Part shown: in pieces, positions 53,972-63,827 of the stretch
Layout: each line of letters opens with the position of its first letter
Position numbering within the stretch: the first letter of the stretch is position 1
DNA from: Aldersonia sp. NBC_00410
GTDB taxonomy: Bacteria > Actinomycetota > Actinomycetes > Mycobacteriales > Mycobacteriaceae
Direction of reading: 5' to 3'
Length of the DNA stretch: 64,000 nucleotides
Assembly: GCF_026342035.1 (NCBI RefSeq)
Contig: NZ_JAPENM010000006.1
Span: 310,001 to 374,000, forward strand
Translations under genes and position numbers: made by a program
The notes under the pieces: generated by a model
Database searches by the model: none
The model's input: only the letters and a program-made list of their open reading frames with translations
Told to the model about the DNA's origin: nothing

Positions 53972-54709
53972 TCAGGCGCCGTAGGGATTTGCGCCGGCGC
54001 GCGACACCACGATCTTCGGCACGACGGCCTGCGCCGAGAGCCGTAGCAGCGCGTCGACGATCTCGACGATGTCCTCGACCGCGATCATCTCCTCGGCCGG
54101 GATGCGGTCCTTGATCCAGTCGGTCATGTCGGTGTCGACGAAGGCAGGCGCGACCGAGCAGCCGGAAACGCCGTTACCCGACTCCTCCATGTTCATCGTC
54201 TCGATGAGCGAGGTGAGGGCGGCTTTCGTGGCGCCGTAGGCGGCCATCGTCGGCTCCGCGTAGACCCCGGTGATCGACGAGATCGCCACCACCTTGGCGC
54301 CGCGCCGCGGTTCCTGTGCGGCGGCTGCGCGCAGCAACGGCAGCGCCCGTTGGATGAGCGCGAACGGAGCCGAGAAGTTAACCGCCACCGTCTTGTCGAG
54401 GCGACGCTGCGGGAAGTCCAGCAGCGCGCCCGCGGTGCCGATTCCGGCGTTCAGGATCAATGCACGCATATCGCCGAACGCCTCGGCGTGCCGCGCGACG
54501 AGGGTCTCGGCGGCCGCCGGGTCGGCCATGTCGGCGGGGACCACGACCACATTCGGCGCGCCTGCCTCGCGCAGCGACTTCGCAGCGAGTTCCAACGTGT
54601 CGGTGCTGCGCGCGGAGATGGTCAGCCCGTAGCCGGACTGTGCGAGGCGGGTGGCGATCGCCAGCCCGATACCGCGGGAGGCGCCGGTGACGAGGGCGCT
54701 GGGGCTCAT
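53972..54709 (-). CDS. Short-chain dehydrogenase/reductase in the kinase-dehydrogenase operon
   Basis: SDR of 245 residues with TGASRGIG and the catalytic YGATKAAL. It follows the phosphotransferase gene on the same strand, with AAGGAAAACG before the ATG. The SDR may generate or remove the hydroxyl or keto group of the substrate used by the kinase and acyl-CoA dehydrogenase. SDR genes recur beside such kinase-dehydrogenase pairs in my knowledge of actinobacterial genomes. The substrate is not shown by the sequence. Confidence 0.9.
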   Translation of the reverse strand: MSPSALVTGASRGIGLAIATRLAQSGYGLTISARSTDTLELAAKSLREAGAPNVVVVPADMADPAAAETLVARHAEAFGDMRALILNAGIGTAGALLDFPQRRLDKTVAVNFSAPFALIQRALPLLRAAAAQEPRRGAKVVAISSITGVYAEPTMAAYGATKAALTSLIETMNMEESGNGVSGCSVAPAFVDTDMTDWIKDRIPAEEMIAVEDIVEIVDALLRLSAQAVVPKIVVSRAGANPYGA

Positions 54710-54747
54710 CGTTTTCCTTCGTTCGGTCGTATTGGGTGTCGAGTTGT

Positions 54748-55779
54748 TCAGCCGTTCAGGGCGGCGAGACCGGCGGCGGCGAAGAGCGGCACGGCCGCGG
54801 CGACCTCATCCGTCGTCACGGCGCCGGTGCCCTCGGCTTGGGCAGCTCGCAACCGGTGGTCGATGCCGGCGGCGATGACGGCAAGCTTGAAATTCGCCAG
54901 GCCCAGATAGAAATCCCAGTGCGGCAGATCGCTTCCGGTTGCGCTCGCATAGCGCTGCGCCAGATCGTCCGCGCTCGGGATCCGCTCGCTCGACCAGGCG
55001 GCATCCTCGTTGAGCACCTTGCTGAACGAGGGATTGCGATAAACGCACATCAGCGCGACGTCGGTCAACGGGTCACCGAGAGTGGACATTTCCCAGTCCA
55101 GAACGGCCTCGACGCGTCCGGCATCGGTTTTCGACAGGATCGTGTTGTCGATGCGATAGTCGCCGTGCACGATCGTGGTGACGTCGCGCTCGGGAATCCG
55201 GTCGGCGAGCAGCGCGCCGAGCCGGTCCACATCCGGAATCTCGGTCGCCTTCACCCGATCCCACTGGCCGTTCCAGATTTTCACCTGCCTGCCCACGAAA
55301 CCGGAAGGCTTACCGAAGGTTTCGAGTCCGACGGCGCGGTAGTCCACGCCATGCAGCGCCGCGAGGACGTGGACCAGTTCGTCCACGCAGGACTCGAGCT
55401 CGGCATCGGTAAGCGTGTCGAGCTGCCTCGCTGTCCGGATTACCCGGCCGTCGACGTGCTCGACGACCGCGAACGGTGCTCCCATGACCGACGTGTCCTC
55501 GCACAGCACTTCCGTGCGTGCGACCGGGACCGGGGTCTGCTGCAGGGCGGCCGCCACCCGGAACTCGCGCACGACGTCGTGCGCCGACGGGGTGAGACCG
55601 GCCAGCGGCGGGCGGCGCAACACCCAGCGGGAGCGGTCGTCGGCGACCAGGAAAGTCAGGTTCGAGCGGCCGCCTGCGATGAGCTCGGCGCGCAGCTCCC
55701 CGTCGACCGTCACCCCATTGGCGGCGAAATAGCTTGTCAGCGCGGCAAGATCGAGGCCGGCAAGGGCGGTGTCGGTCAC
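54748..55779 (-). CDS. Aminoglycoside-phosphotransferase-like kinase (ACAD10/11 kinase half)
   Basis: APH-fold kinase of 343 residues. The catalytic loop HGDYRIDN and the metal-binding Asp of DWEMSTLGDP are complete, and the N-lobe has AGGRSNLTFLV. Its GTG start overlaps the stop of the acyl-CoA dehydrogenase in GTGA. The same kinase and dehydrogenase domains are fused in animal ACAD11 and ACAD10, where the kinase phosphorylates a hydroxyacyl-CoA and the dehydrogenase completes its removal. An antibiotic role is much less likely here. Confidence 0.88.
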   Translation of the reverse strand: MTDTALAGLDLAALTSYFAANGVTVDGELRAELIAGGRSNLTFLVADDRSRWVLRRPPLAGLTPSAHDVVREFRVAAALQQTPVPVARTEVLCEDTSVMGAPFAVVEHVDGRVIRTARQLDTLTDAELESCVDELVHVLAALHGVDYRAVGLETFGKPSGFVGRQVKIWNGQWDRVKATEIPDVDRLGALLADRIPERDVTTIVHGDYRIDNTILSKTDAGRVEAVLDWEMSTLGDPLTDVALMCVYRNPSFSKVLNEDAAWSSERIPSADDLAQRYASATGSDLPHWDFYLGLANFKLAVIAAGIDHRLRAAQAEGTGAVTTDEVAAAVPLFAAAGLAALNG

Positions 55780-57014
55780 CGGCCCGATTCCTTCGCGGCG
55801 CTGTCGGCATTTACCGCGACGCGGCGGCGGCGCGCGGCACCGACGGTGCGCTTCGCGATCGCCCAGCGATGCACTTCGGAGGGTCCGTCGTAGATCCGGA
55901 ACGGCCGGACCTCGCGGGACAACCGGGCCAGCGGCAGGTCGTCGGACACCCCGAGACCACCGCACATCTGAATCGAGCGATCGACGATCCGGCCGACCGC
56001 CTCCGCGGCATAGGTCTTCGCGATCGAGGTCGAGTTCGCGGCGCGATCACCGCGGTCGAGTTCCCAGCACGCGTGCAGCAGCAGCGCCCTGGTCGCGGCG
56101 ATGTCGATCTCGTTGTCGGCGATCATCTGCTGGACCATGCCAAGGTCACCGAGCTTGGCGCCGAAAGCTTCTCGGTCGGCTACCAGATCCACGGCGACAT
56201 CGTGAGCGCGCCGCGCCGCGCCGAGCCAGCGCATGACGTGCGTCATCCGGGCGGGTCCGAGCCGGACCTGGGCGTAAGCGAAACCCTTGTCGACCTCGCC
56301 GAGCACGGCGTCATCGGACAGGCGCAGATCCTCGAACGTCACCTCGCAGTGACCGCCGATCATCGCGCGGTCCAGCGTGGTGATGTGTCGTCCGACGCCC
56401 AGTCCCGGCGTGTCGGCGGGCGCGAGGAACATCGTCGCGCCGCCGGCCTGCCCGGGCTCACCGGACGTGCGGGCCATGATGATGAAGTAGCCGGCACCGT
56501 CGGCGCCGGTGATGAAGTGCTTGCGGCCGTTGATCACCCAGCCGCCGTCGGTCCGCGTCGCGCGGGTGGCGAGCGCGTTCGGGTCGGATCCGGCACCGGG
56601 GGCGGGTTCGGTCATCGCGAAAGCCGAGCGCACATCGCCGCGGGCGAGAGGGGCGAGGAACTGTTCCTTCTGCTCGGCGTTCGCCACATGCGCAAGCATG
56701 TGCACGTTGCCCTCGTCGGGCGCGCCGATGTTGAGCGCGATCGGGCCGAACAGGGAGTACCCGCCCGCTTCGAAGACCGGGGCGCGGTCGACCATATTCA
56801 ACCCGAGACCGCCGTATTCGACCGGCGCGTGCGGCGCGAAAACACCGTGCTCGCGGGCCTTGTTCTGCAAGTCGACACGGACCTCGTCGCCGCCCGCGGC
56901 AGCGATGTCGCCGCCGTGTGCGTCCTCGAGGGGCAGCACCTCGGACCGGATGAATTCCGACGTCTTCTCGACGAGGGTCTGTACCTCCGTCGAGTGGGCA
57001 AAGTCGATGGCCAC
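55776..57014 (-). CDS. Acyl-CoA dehydrogenase, ACAD11-like
   Basis: Acyl-CoA dehydrogenase of 412 residues with AMTEPAPGAGSD near residue 142, the FAD-binding WVINGRKHF region, and a C-terminal segment with QMCGGLGVSDD and REVRPFRIYDGPSEVH. This last motif is typical of the ACAD10/11 subgroup. The GTG start at 57014 follows AAGGGAGTT. It is translationally coupled to the kinase gene. A 20-bp palindrome lies 35-54 bases upstream and probably binds the TetR product of 57099-57725. Confidence 0.9.
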   Translation of the reverse strand: MAIDFAHSTEVQTLVEKTSEFIRSEVLPLEDAHGGDIAAAGGDEVRVDLQNKAREHGVFAPHAPVEYGGLGLNMVDRAPVFEAGGYSLFGPIALNIGAPDEGNVHMLAHVANAEQKEQFLAPLARGDVRSAFAMTEPAPGAGSDPNALATRATRTDGGWVINGRKHFITGADGAGYFIIMARTSGEPGQAGGATMFLAPADTPGLGVGRHITTLDRAMIGGHCEVTFEDLRLSDDAVLGEVDKGFAYAQVRLGPARMTHVMRWLGAARRAHDVAVDLVADREAFGAKLGDLGMVQQMIADNEIDIAATRALLLHACWELDRGDRAANSTSIAKTYAAEAVGRIVDRSIQMCGGLGVSDDLPLARLSREVRPFRIYDGPSEVHRWAIAKRTVGAARRRRVAVNADSAAKESGR

Positions 57015-57048
57015 AGCAACTCCCTTCACGGCTCTGTCCACACGAACA

Positions 57049-57068
57049 GACCGAACGCTCGCTCGGTC
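57049..57068. promoter_or_regulatory. 20-bp palindromic operator candidate
   Basis: GACCGAACGCTCGCTCGGTC is a near-perfect palindrome (one mismatched pair in each arm) between the TetR stop and the acyl-CoA dehydrogenase start. Its ACCGA-N8-TCGGT pattern is the sort recognised by TetR dimers. It is positioned to control the dehydrogenase-kinase-SDR operon. Confidence 0.6.
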
Positions 57069-57098
57069 AGCGAGAGTGACACATGCTTCCGACCACAG

Positions 57099-57725
57099 TC
57101 AAGCGGAGGCGCCGATCGCAGCGCGGGCGATTGCCAGGTATCGCTCGACGATTTCGTCGGGCGCCTGCGGTCCGTCCGGTCGATACCAGGTGGCGACCCC
57201 GACGCACATCGTCGTGACCGCTCGGCTCGCATCGTCGGGGTACCGGGTGTGGAACTCGCCGGCCGTCACACCAGCGCGCACGATCTCGTCGAGCATGTGC
57301 TGCTGCTCGTCGCGCATCGCGACGTATGCGGACCGGTTCTCCGGCGCCAGGCTGCGAATCTCGGAGGCGCCGACGAAGGCCTGCTCGCGCCGGAACATAT
57401 GGAAGCGCAGCAGCGACTCCACGATCGCGTCGAAGCGGTTGCTCGGCAAATCCCCGGCATCGGCGACAGCCCGTCGGCTGCGGTCGAGCAACTCGTCCAT
57501 CACGGTGGTCATCAACTCGGCCAGCAGTGTCTGCTTCGACGGGTAGTGGTGATAGAGCCCGGGTACCGAAAGGCCGGCCCGCGTCGCGATCTCCCGAATG
57601 GACGCACCGTCGTAGCCGTTTTCGGCGAAGGCCTCGAGGGCGGCGACCAGCGGGCGTGCCATCTCCGGGGCATCGTAGTCACGCCACGTTGCCGGATCGT
57701 CGACGGACCGCGCGCGGGTTTCCAT
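57099..57725 (-). CDS. TetR-family regulator of the kinase-dehydrogenase operon
   Basis: Regulator of 208 residues. The helix-turn-helix reads ASIREIATRAGLSVPGLYHHYPSK, followed by a helical ligand domain. It is immediately upstream of the acyl-CoA dehydrogenase on the same strand, with the palindrome between them. It is therefore probably the local repressor, with an acyl-CoA as ligand by analogy with related TetR regulators. ATG 57725 is used; a GTG at 57734 would add three residues. Confidence 0.88.
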   Translation of the reverse strand: METRARSVDDPATWRDYDAPEMARPLVAALEAFAENGYDGASIREIATRAGLSVPGLYHHYPSKQTLLAELMTTVMDELLDRSRRAVADAGDLPSNRFDAIVESLLRFHMFRREQAFVGASEIRSLAPENRSAYVAMRDEQQHMLDEIVRAGVTAGEFHTRYPDDASRAVTTMCVGVATWYRPDGPQAPDEIVERYLAIARAAIGASA

Positions 57726-57785
57726 GGCAGTCACGCTATGTCACGCGGTGGTGCGCACCTACCCGCCGACACGAGAACACCCGAT

Positions 57786-58283
57786 TCAAGCGATCGGTTG
57801 CCCGTTGCTCTCCGGTCGGCCGTCGCCCTCGAAATGTGCCGACACGCCCTGCCAGCGCAGCTCCACGCAGGTGCCCGTTTCGTCGGACTGAATCGAGGCA
57901 TCCGTCGTCAGTGCGCGAATCAGCGGAATGCCGCGCCCCCGCAAATGGAGCGGATCGGGCGAGGGATTTCGCCACGAGCCGTGGTCGCGAACGGTGACGA
58001 CCAGCGTGGCGGTGCGGCGCTCGTACTGGGCGTGCACCTCCACGGTGCCGGGGGCGGCGTCGCCGGCGTAGGCGTGTTCGACGGCATTGGCCAGCGCCTC
58101 GTTGACGGCGAGAGTGAGATCGCTCAACTGTTCCGCGGTCGATGCGAGCCGGCGGGTGATCCAATCCCGGAACGCGGTGCGCAATGCCGAGGCCCCGGCC
58201 GGGGTGCTGGTGCTGCTGCGCGCGAACGCCACCTCGCTATCGGCCCGAGTTGGGTCGACCGCGCGCGGGTCCGTGGCATTCAT
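57786..58283 (-). CDS. RsbW-like anti-sigma regulatory ATPase
   Basis: HATPase-type protein of 165 residues. It contains LTLAVNEALANAVEHAY, a DHGSWRNP-like turn and a GRGIPLIRALTTDA segment, matching RsbW/SpoIIAB-type serine kinases that bind a sigma factor and phosphorylate the anti-anti-sigma partner. It is downstream of the STAS gene on the same strand. No sigma factor gene is adjacent, so it may act in a wider partner-switching network, or in signal transduction without a sigma factor. Confidence 0.87.
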   Translation of the reverse strand: MNATDPRAVDPTRADSEVAFARSSTSTPAGASALRTAFRDWITRRLASTAEQLSDLTLAVNEALANAVEHAYAGDAAPGTVEVHAQYERRTATLVVTVRDHGSWRNPSPDPLHLRGRGIPLIRALTTDASIQSDETGTCVELRWQGVSAHFEGDGRPESNGQPIA

Positions 58284-58302
58284 GCCGCTGCGGCCTCCCG
58301 GC

Positions 58303-58707
58303 TCACTTCACCGAGAAGGCCTCGAGGGCCGAGTCGAGTGTGGTGTGCAGGGTGAGCAGTTTGTCGATACCGACCAGGCGCATCGGCCGGCCGGTGGCCG
58401 GGCCGTCGGCGACGACGGCGAACCGTGCCGAGTTTCCGATCTGCTCGTGTGCGGCGATGAGCACGGTCATGCCGGCAGAGGCCAGGAACTCGACACCGGT
58501 CAGATCCACGACGACGGCGGCTGGATCGTTCGACAGCGACGTCAGGATCGAATCGGTGAGTTGCGGCGCGGTCACCATGTCGAGCGTCCCCGAAACGCCG
58601 AGGACGACGACGGTGTCATGCCAGGCGACAGCGACCTCGAACCCGGACGCGCCGATTCCCGGCTCGGGAACTCCGGCTGCGTCGTTTCCGGTCGTCGATT
58701 CCAACAC
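58303..58707 (-). CDS. STAS-domain anti-anti-sigma factor (RsbV-like)
   Basis: STAS protein of 134 residues. The phospho-accepting Ser is in DLTGVEFLASAGMTVL, and the strand-helix pattern fits RsbV/SpoIIAA. Its usual partner is the RsbW-like kinase encoded 20 bases downstream. The PP2C phosphatase at 40501-41721 is a candidate for reversing its phosphorylation, which is an inference. The start is GTG with GGTGGTGAG upstream; a TTG one codon later is possible. Confidence 0.87.
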   Translation of the reverse strand: MLESTTGNDAAGVPEPGIGASGFEVAVAWHDTVVVLGVSGTLDMVTAPQLTDSILTSLSNDPAAVVVDLTGVEFLASAGMTVLIAAHEQIGNSARFAVVADGPATGRPMRLVGIDKLLTLHTTLDSALEAFSVK

Positions 58708-58891
58708 CGCTCACCACCTACTCAGAGATCTCGCACAGAGGATACGAGTCTGCGGTTACCCGCACAGTTACAACCGGCTGTTTACGGCAGCCAGTTACTG
58801 CGAGGCTACGGAACGACTGTCCTGGTGATCAAGCCAGGGAACCCTGTGACGCTTCCCCCTCGCGTCGCGGGATGTGGCCGCGGACGCGGGA

Positions 58892-59032
58892 CTATTGCTG
58901 GATGGTCAGGATGTCGCGACGCTCGGTCCGCTCGATGCGGCGGGCCTCTGTCCATGCCAGGGCCGCGATCGCAGTGGCCGCGGACACGGCTGCGACGGGA
59001 ACGAGCGCGGCGAGCGCGATAAGGATGTACAT
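58892..59032 (-). CDS. Small single-pass membrane protein, 46 residues
   Basis: A short frame encodes MYILIALAALVPVAAVSAA and then a charged tail (EARRIERTERRDILTIQQ). It has one membrane segment near residues 3-27 with a cytoplasmic basic end. A clear AGGAGG lies before the ATG at 59032, which is good evidence for translation. It is too short for most gene callers. The function is unknown. Confidence 0.6.
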   Translation of the reverse strand: MYILIALAALVPVAAVSAATAIAALAWTEARRIERTERRDILTIQQ

Positions 59033-59447
59033 GCCACTGCCTCCTGAAACCGCGAGGTCACGCGGTGCTACTTGTGAGCGGAAGTCATCGGCGACACAGC
59101 AAAATCTAGTGCACCCGTGCCAGTTTTTCGCCCCCTTTGCGGCGTGTCGCATGGCGGCGTGGGCGGAGTCACACCGCATGCCGGCGAGCGTGCCTGCGGC
59201 TTTGCCCAACGTTCACCGAGCCGACATATTGCGGCTGTGCACGGGGTGGAGCGCGTTCGTGTGGTGGTGATCAGTGGTGAACCCGGTCACCCACGCGCTG
59301 ATTCTCAGTTTGTCGCAATCGTCCGATGTCGCCGCGGACCGGGCGGCATCCTTGAAACGTGTGGTCGTCCCAGGCGCCGTGAACTCCACGGCCGCCCCGG
59401 ACGTGATCTCGACGATTGCTCGACAGCCCCCGAGACTTGGAGATCCC
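59033..59447. other. Intergenic region, 415 bases
   Basis: No convincing gene. An open plus-strand frame from 59274 runs into the Rieske gene but has no family resemblance before 59448, where a ribosome-binding site and Tat signal mark the real start. The region should contain the promoters of the two divergent genes. Confidence 0.5.
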
Positions 59448-59888
59448 ATGAGTGCAGAAGACCTCATGATCAATCGCAGAACCGCCGTCGCGGGTGCGGG
59501 AGTGGCGGTTGCCGCCGTCGCATTCGCCGCCGCGTGCAGCAGTGACTCGTATACCGAGTCCGACGCCACCACCAGTGCGGGGGCCAGTCCAGCGCCCGCG
59601 GGTCAGGCCGGGAACATCGTCGGCAAGACTTCGGACGTGCCGGTCGGTAGCGGTGCGATCCTCGGCGACGTCGTAGTCACCCAGCCGACAAGTGGCACGT
59701 TTCTCGCGTTCTCGCCGGTATGTACGCATAAGGGTTGCAATTGCGACGCGGTGACGGGCGCGACGATCAATTGCCCATGCCACGGTAGCAAGTTCAATCT
59801 CGATGGCAGCGTGGCGGTCGGACCTGCGACGCAACCGCTTGCGGCGAAGGCGGTGACCGTCGACGGCGACTCGATCATCGTCACCTGA
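59448..59888 (+). CDS. Tat-exported Rieske [2Fe-2S] lipoprotein
   Basis: Protein of 146 residues. The Tat motif NRRTAVAG near residue 9 is followed by a hydrophobic stretch and the lipobox-like AFAAAC, then a Ser/Thr/Ala linker. The C-terminal Rieske domain holds CTHKGCNC and CPCHGSKF. It is anchored outside the membrane and probably takes part in electron transfer to an unknown acceptor. GGAG precedes the ATG. It is unrelated to the oxygenase Rieske domains at the left of the window. Confidence 0.88.
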   Translation: MSAEDLMINRRTAVAGAGVAVAAVAFAAACSSDSYTESDATTSAGASPAPAGQAGNIVGKTSDVPVGSGAILGDVVVTQPTSGTFLAFSPVCTHKGCNCDAVTGATINCPCHGSKFNLDGSVAVGPATQPLAAKAVTVDGDSIIVT

Positions 59889-59950
59889 GGCGGTCGTCGG
59901 CGGACACATTTGAATAACGGCGACCGCAGCCGGTTGTCTCTGGCCCAATG

Positions 59951-59996
59951 TGTTGCAACAGTTACTGATGTTATTGATGTTACTGATGTTGCATAT
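59951..59996 (+). promoter_or_regulatory. Repeats upstream of the cell-wall amidase
   Basis: The palindrome TGTTGCAACA (59951-59960) is followed by GTTACTGAT, GTTATTGAT and GTTACTGAT in 9-base steps (59961-59987) and a half-match, GTTGCATAT. The stretch is strongly AT-rich for this genome. Direct repeats of RTAAC type can bind MtrA-like regulators of cell-wall genes, but this link is only a suggestion. Confidence 0.45.
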
Positions 59997-60039
59997 GTGA
60001 AAGGAGGCGGCGCGGCTGCGTGAGCGTGCCGGTCCCGAT

Positions 60040-61116
60040 ATGAAGAACATCGTCCTCACCGGCGGAGTCTGCGTGGCGTTGACCGCCGCGGTCCTGGCGC
60101 CCGGCGGCGCCGCGGCGGATCCGGCTGCCGACCCCATGATGTCCAAGCTGGTCGGCAAGACGGTCTTCCTCGATCCCGGCCATCAGGGGACAGGCCACCG
60201 CGAGAACCTCACCCGTCAGGTGAACGACGGCCGCGGCGGCACCAAGGAATGCCAGACCACCGGGATGACCACGCTCGGGGGCGTCCCGGAGCACACGATC
60301 ACCTGGAACGTTGCGCAGTTGGTCAAGGCGTCGCTGGAAACCCTCGGCGCGACGGTGCAGCTCAGCCGGGCCGATGACACCGGATGGGGCGGCTGCGTCG
60401 ACGAACGGGCCGCTGCGGCGAGCAAATCGGGTGCCGACGTGGCGCTGAGCATCCATGCCGACTCCGCGCCGGCCACCGACCATGGTTTCCATCTGATCGT
60501 GCCCGCGCTACCGATTCCGGACCCGAAGGTGAACGAGGTCCAGTCCGGTAAGGGCCTCGATTTCTCCGAGGCGATGCGCGACGCGTACGTGAAATCAGGC
60601 TTCGTGTCGGCGAACTATGCCGGCGTCGTGGATGGTCTGCAGACCCGCGCAGACATCGCCGGACCGGCACTGACCACGGTCCCGCTGGCCTTCATCGAGA
60701 TGGGCAACGGCGCCAACAGCGAGGACGCCCCACTGCTCGAGACCGAGGACGGTCAGGTCAAGCAGGCGATCGCGATCACCACCGGCATCGTCGGCTATCT
60801 GCTCGGCAACACCTCGCCCTCGCCCGGAACCGATGTGCGTGGAACGCCGCCGAGTGCGAATCCCACGAATCCGGGCACCGCACAGCCCGGCACGACGAAA
60901 CCGCAGGCACAGAAGTCGACACCAGCCACACCCGGTGACCGCAAGGAAGGCGGCACCCTCGACTCGGTGCTCGGGATGCTGTCCCCGTTGCTCGGGGCGC
61001 TCGGTATCGGCGACGAGGGATCGGTGGACGGCGAGATGGTCGACCTGATCTCCCAGCTGGCAAACACGCTGCTCGACCTGGTGCTGAACTCCGACCTTCT
61101 CGGCGGCGGCAAGTAG
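60040..61116 (+). CDS. N-acetylmuramoyl-L-alanine amidase, Rv3717-like
   Basis: Zinc amidase of 358 residues with a signal peptide of about 26 residues, then the Amidase_3 domain. The zinc ligands are H in LDPGHQG, E in PEHTITWN and H in SIHADS, and the catalytic Glu is in IEMGNG. This matches mycobacterial Rv3717. A Pro/Thr-rich linker (about 264-305) leads to a C-terminal hydrophobic helical segment. It cleaves the peptide stem from muramic acid in cell-wall remodelling. GGAGG lies well upstream of the ATG. Confidence 0.9.
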   Translation: MKNIVLTGGVCVALTAAVLAPGGAAADPAADPMMSKLVGKTVFLDPGHQGTGHRENLTRQVNDGRGGTKECQTTGMTTLGGVPEHTITWNVAQLVKASLETLGATVQLSRADDTGWGGCVDERAAAASKSGADVALSIHADSAPATDHGFHLIVPALPIPDPKVNEVQSGKGLDFSEAMRDAYVKSGFVSANYAGVVDGLQTRADIAGPALTTVPLAFIEMGNGANSEDAPLLETEDGQVKQAIAITTGIVGYLLGNTSPSPGTDVRGTPPSANPTNPGTAQPGTTKPQAQKSTPATPGDRKEGGTLDSVLGMLSPLLGALGIGDEGSVDGEMVDLISQLANTLLDLVLNSDLLGGGK

Positions 61117-61132
61117 CCGAGCGGACCTGCTC

Positions 61133-61553
61133 CTACAGCCCCACCCATTCGGACACGCCGTCATCGAAGTGCTGGCGCTTCCAGATCGGCACCTCGTGTT
61201 TGATCCGCTCGACGAGTTCGGCACAGGCACGGAACGCCTCGGCGCGGTGCGGTGCGGCGACGGCGGCGACAAGCGCGAGATCGCCGATCGCGAGATCGCC
61301 GACCCGGTGAATCGCGGCCACCGGTAGACCTGTGGCGGCCGCGACCTCCGCGCAGCAGGTCTGCAGGAACCGTTCCGCGTCGGGATGCGCGTGGTACTCG
61401 AGCGCCGACACCGCCTGTCCGCCATCGTGATCGCGCACCACCCCGGAAAACAGCACGACCGCGCCGTGCTTGCGCCCGGACACCGCGGCGTCCACCACCG
61501 CCGGGTCGAGCGGTTCCGCCGAGATGCGCGCCAGCACCTCGAGCGCGGGCACG

Positions 61554-61561
<8 letters not shown>
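61133..61561 (-). CDS. moaE: Molybdopterin synthase catalytic subunit MoaE
   Basis: MoaE of 142 residues, which transfers sulfur to precursor Z together with the small subunit MoaD. The family pattern LFSGVVRDHDGG, LEYHAHPDAE, AIHRVGDLAIGD and VPIWKRQHF, with the catalytic Lys region, is complete. The ATG overlaps the stop of moaCB and follows GGAGGTGCCC. It is the last gene of the moeA-moaCB-moaE unit. No moaD lies in the window. Confidence 0.93.
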
Positions 61562-62533
<972 letters not shown>

Positions 62534-62537
<4 letters not shown>

Positions 62538-63712
62538 AGCGGCCACACTTGCACACTCGTCCCGGCGTCCAGCGCGGTGACCTCGGCCGGTACCTCGATC
62601 AGCACATCGGCACGTGCCATCGCGGCGATCAGATGCGAGCCGGGACCCGACACCAACTCGACGCCGCCCTGCGTGACATGGCCGCGCAGGAACTGTTGTT
62701 TGCCGGCCGGGGAGACGAGGTCCGCGCACAGCGGCAGCGGCTCGGACTGCAGCGGTGCCAGCCCGGCGAGCGCCCGCAGCGTGGGGCGGGCGAAAATCTC
62801 GAACGAAACGAGCGTGCTCACCGGGTTGCCCGGGAAGCTGATGACGGGGATGCCGTCGACGACCGTGAGCCCCTGCGGCCCGCCCGGCTGCATCGCGACG
62901 TGCGCGAACCAGCCGCCCAGGGGAGTGAGCGCCTCACGCACGACCTCGAAATCGCCCATCGACACACCCCCCGAGGTGAACACGACATCCGCGCCGGACG
63001 CAGCCTCGCGCAGCGTCGCGAGGAACGTCGGCGCGTCGTCGATGCTGTGCGTAACGGCTGTGACTTCGCCTTCGCTGGCCGTGATTGCGGTCGCGAGTGA
63101 GGTGCCGTTCGAGTCGTAAATCTGTCCCGGCCCAAGCGGAGTGCCGGCCGGGACGAGTTCGGCGCCGGTGGTGATGACCGCGGCTCGCAGCCGCCGGCGC
63201 ACCGGCACGGTGCCGACGCCCGCAGCGGCCAGCGCCGCGATGTGCTGGACCCCGAGGCGGCGGCCGGCGGGCACGAGCAGGTCCCCGTTGCGCACGTCCG
63301 ACCCGGGTTCGCGGACGAACTCACCCGCCGTGCGGCCGCGTTGCACCGTCACGATCGCGCCGTCGGTGGTGGTGTCCTCGACCGGGACGACACAGTCGGC
63401 ACCGGTCGGCAGCGGCGCGCCGGTCATGATCTTGATCGCGGCGCCCACCGGAAGGTCGCGCGGCCCGTCCCCGGCGGCGACGGTTCCATGCACCGGCAGC
63501 GTCGCCGGCACTGCGGCGACATCCGTCGATCGCACCGCGTACCCGTCCATCTGGGAGTTGCGGAACACCGGCAGATTCACCGGCGACATCACGTCGGCGA
63601 CGACGACCCGGTGCAGCGCGGCGCGGACCGTGATCTCCTCGGTGCCCAGGCTGTCGGCGGTGGGCAGCGCCTCGGTGACGATCTGCAGGTGCTCGGCGAC
63701 CGTTCGCGTCAT
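62534..63712 (-). CDS. moeA: Molybdopterin molybdenumtransferase MoeA
   Basis: MoeA of 392 residues, which inserts molybdate into adenylylated molybdopterin. Family motifs include FRNSQMDGYAV, MTGAPLPTGAD, FTSGGVSMG and ISFPGNPVS. Its stop overlaps the start of moaCB in ATGA. It is divergent from moaA, with 115 bases between, so both directions may share one promoter region with the palindrome at 63729. Confidence 0.93.
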
Positions 63713-63728
63713 ACCGGCAGGCTATCGC

Positions 63729-63738
63729 CAAACGTTTG
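63729..63738. promoter_or_regulatory. Palindrome between moeA and moaA
   Basis: CAAACGTTTG is a perfect 10-bp palindrome in the divergent region. It lies 17 bases before the moeA start. It may be an operator, but short palindromes occur by chance. No molybdenum-cofactor riboswitch was recognised. Confidence 0.3.
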
Positions 63739-63827
63739 CGGTCGAACATGACCCGCGGGTGGCCTGCAATTGCCTGGACACGGTCGTGTGTATGTGACCA
63801 ACACGGCGGTGTGGGCATACTGGGGGC

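Noticed and set aside
54748-55779. Aminoglycoside resistance gene
   Set aside because: The APH fold is shared with metabolic kinases, and the coupling to an ACAD11-like gene argues for lipid metabolism.
59274-59447. In-frame extension upstream of the Rieske lipoprotein
   Set aside because: It would put a non-hydrophobic tract before the Tat signal, and GGAG before 59448 marks the start.
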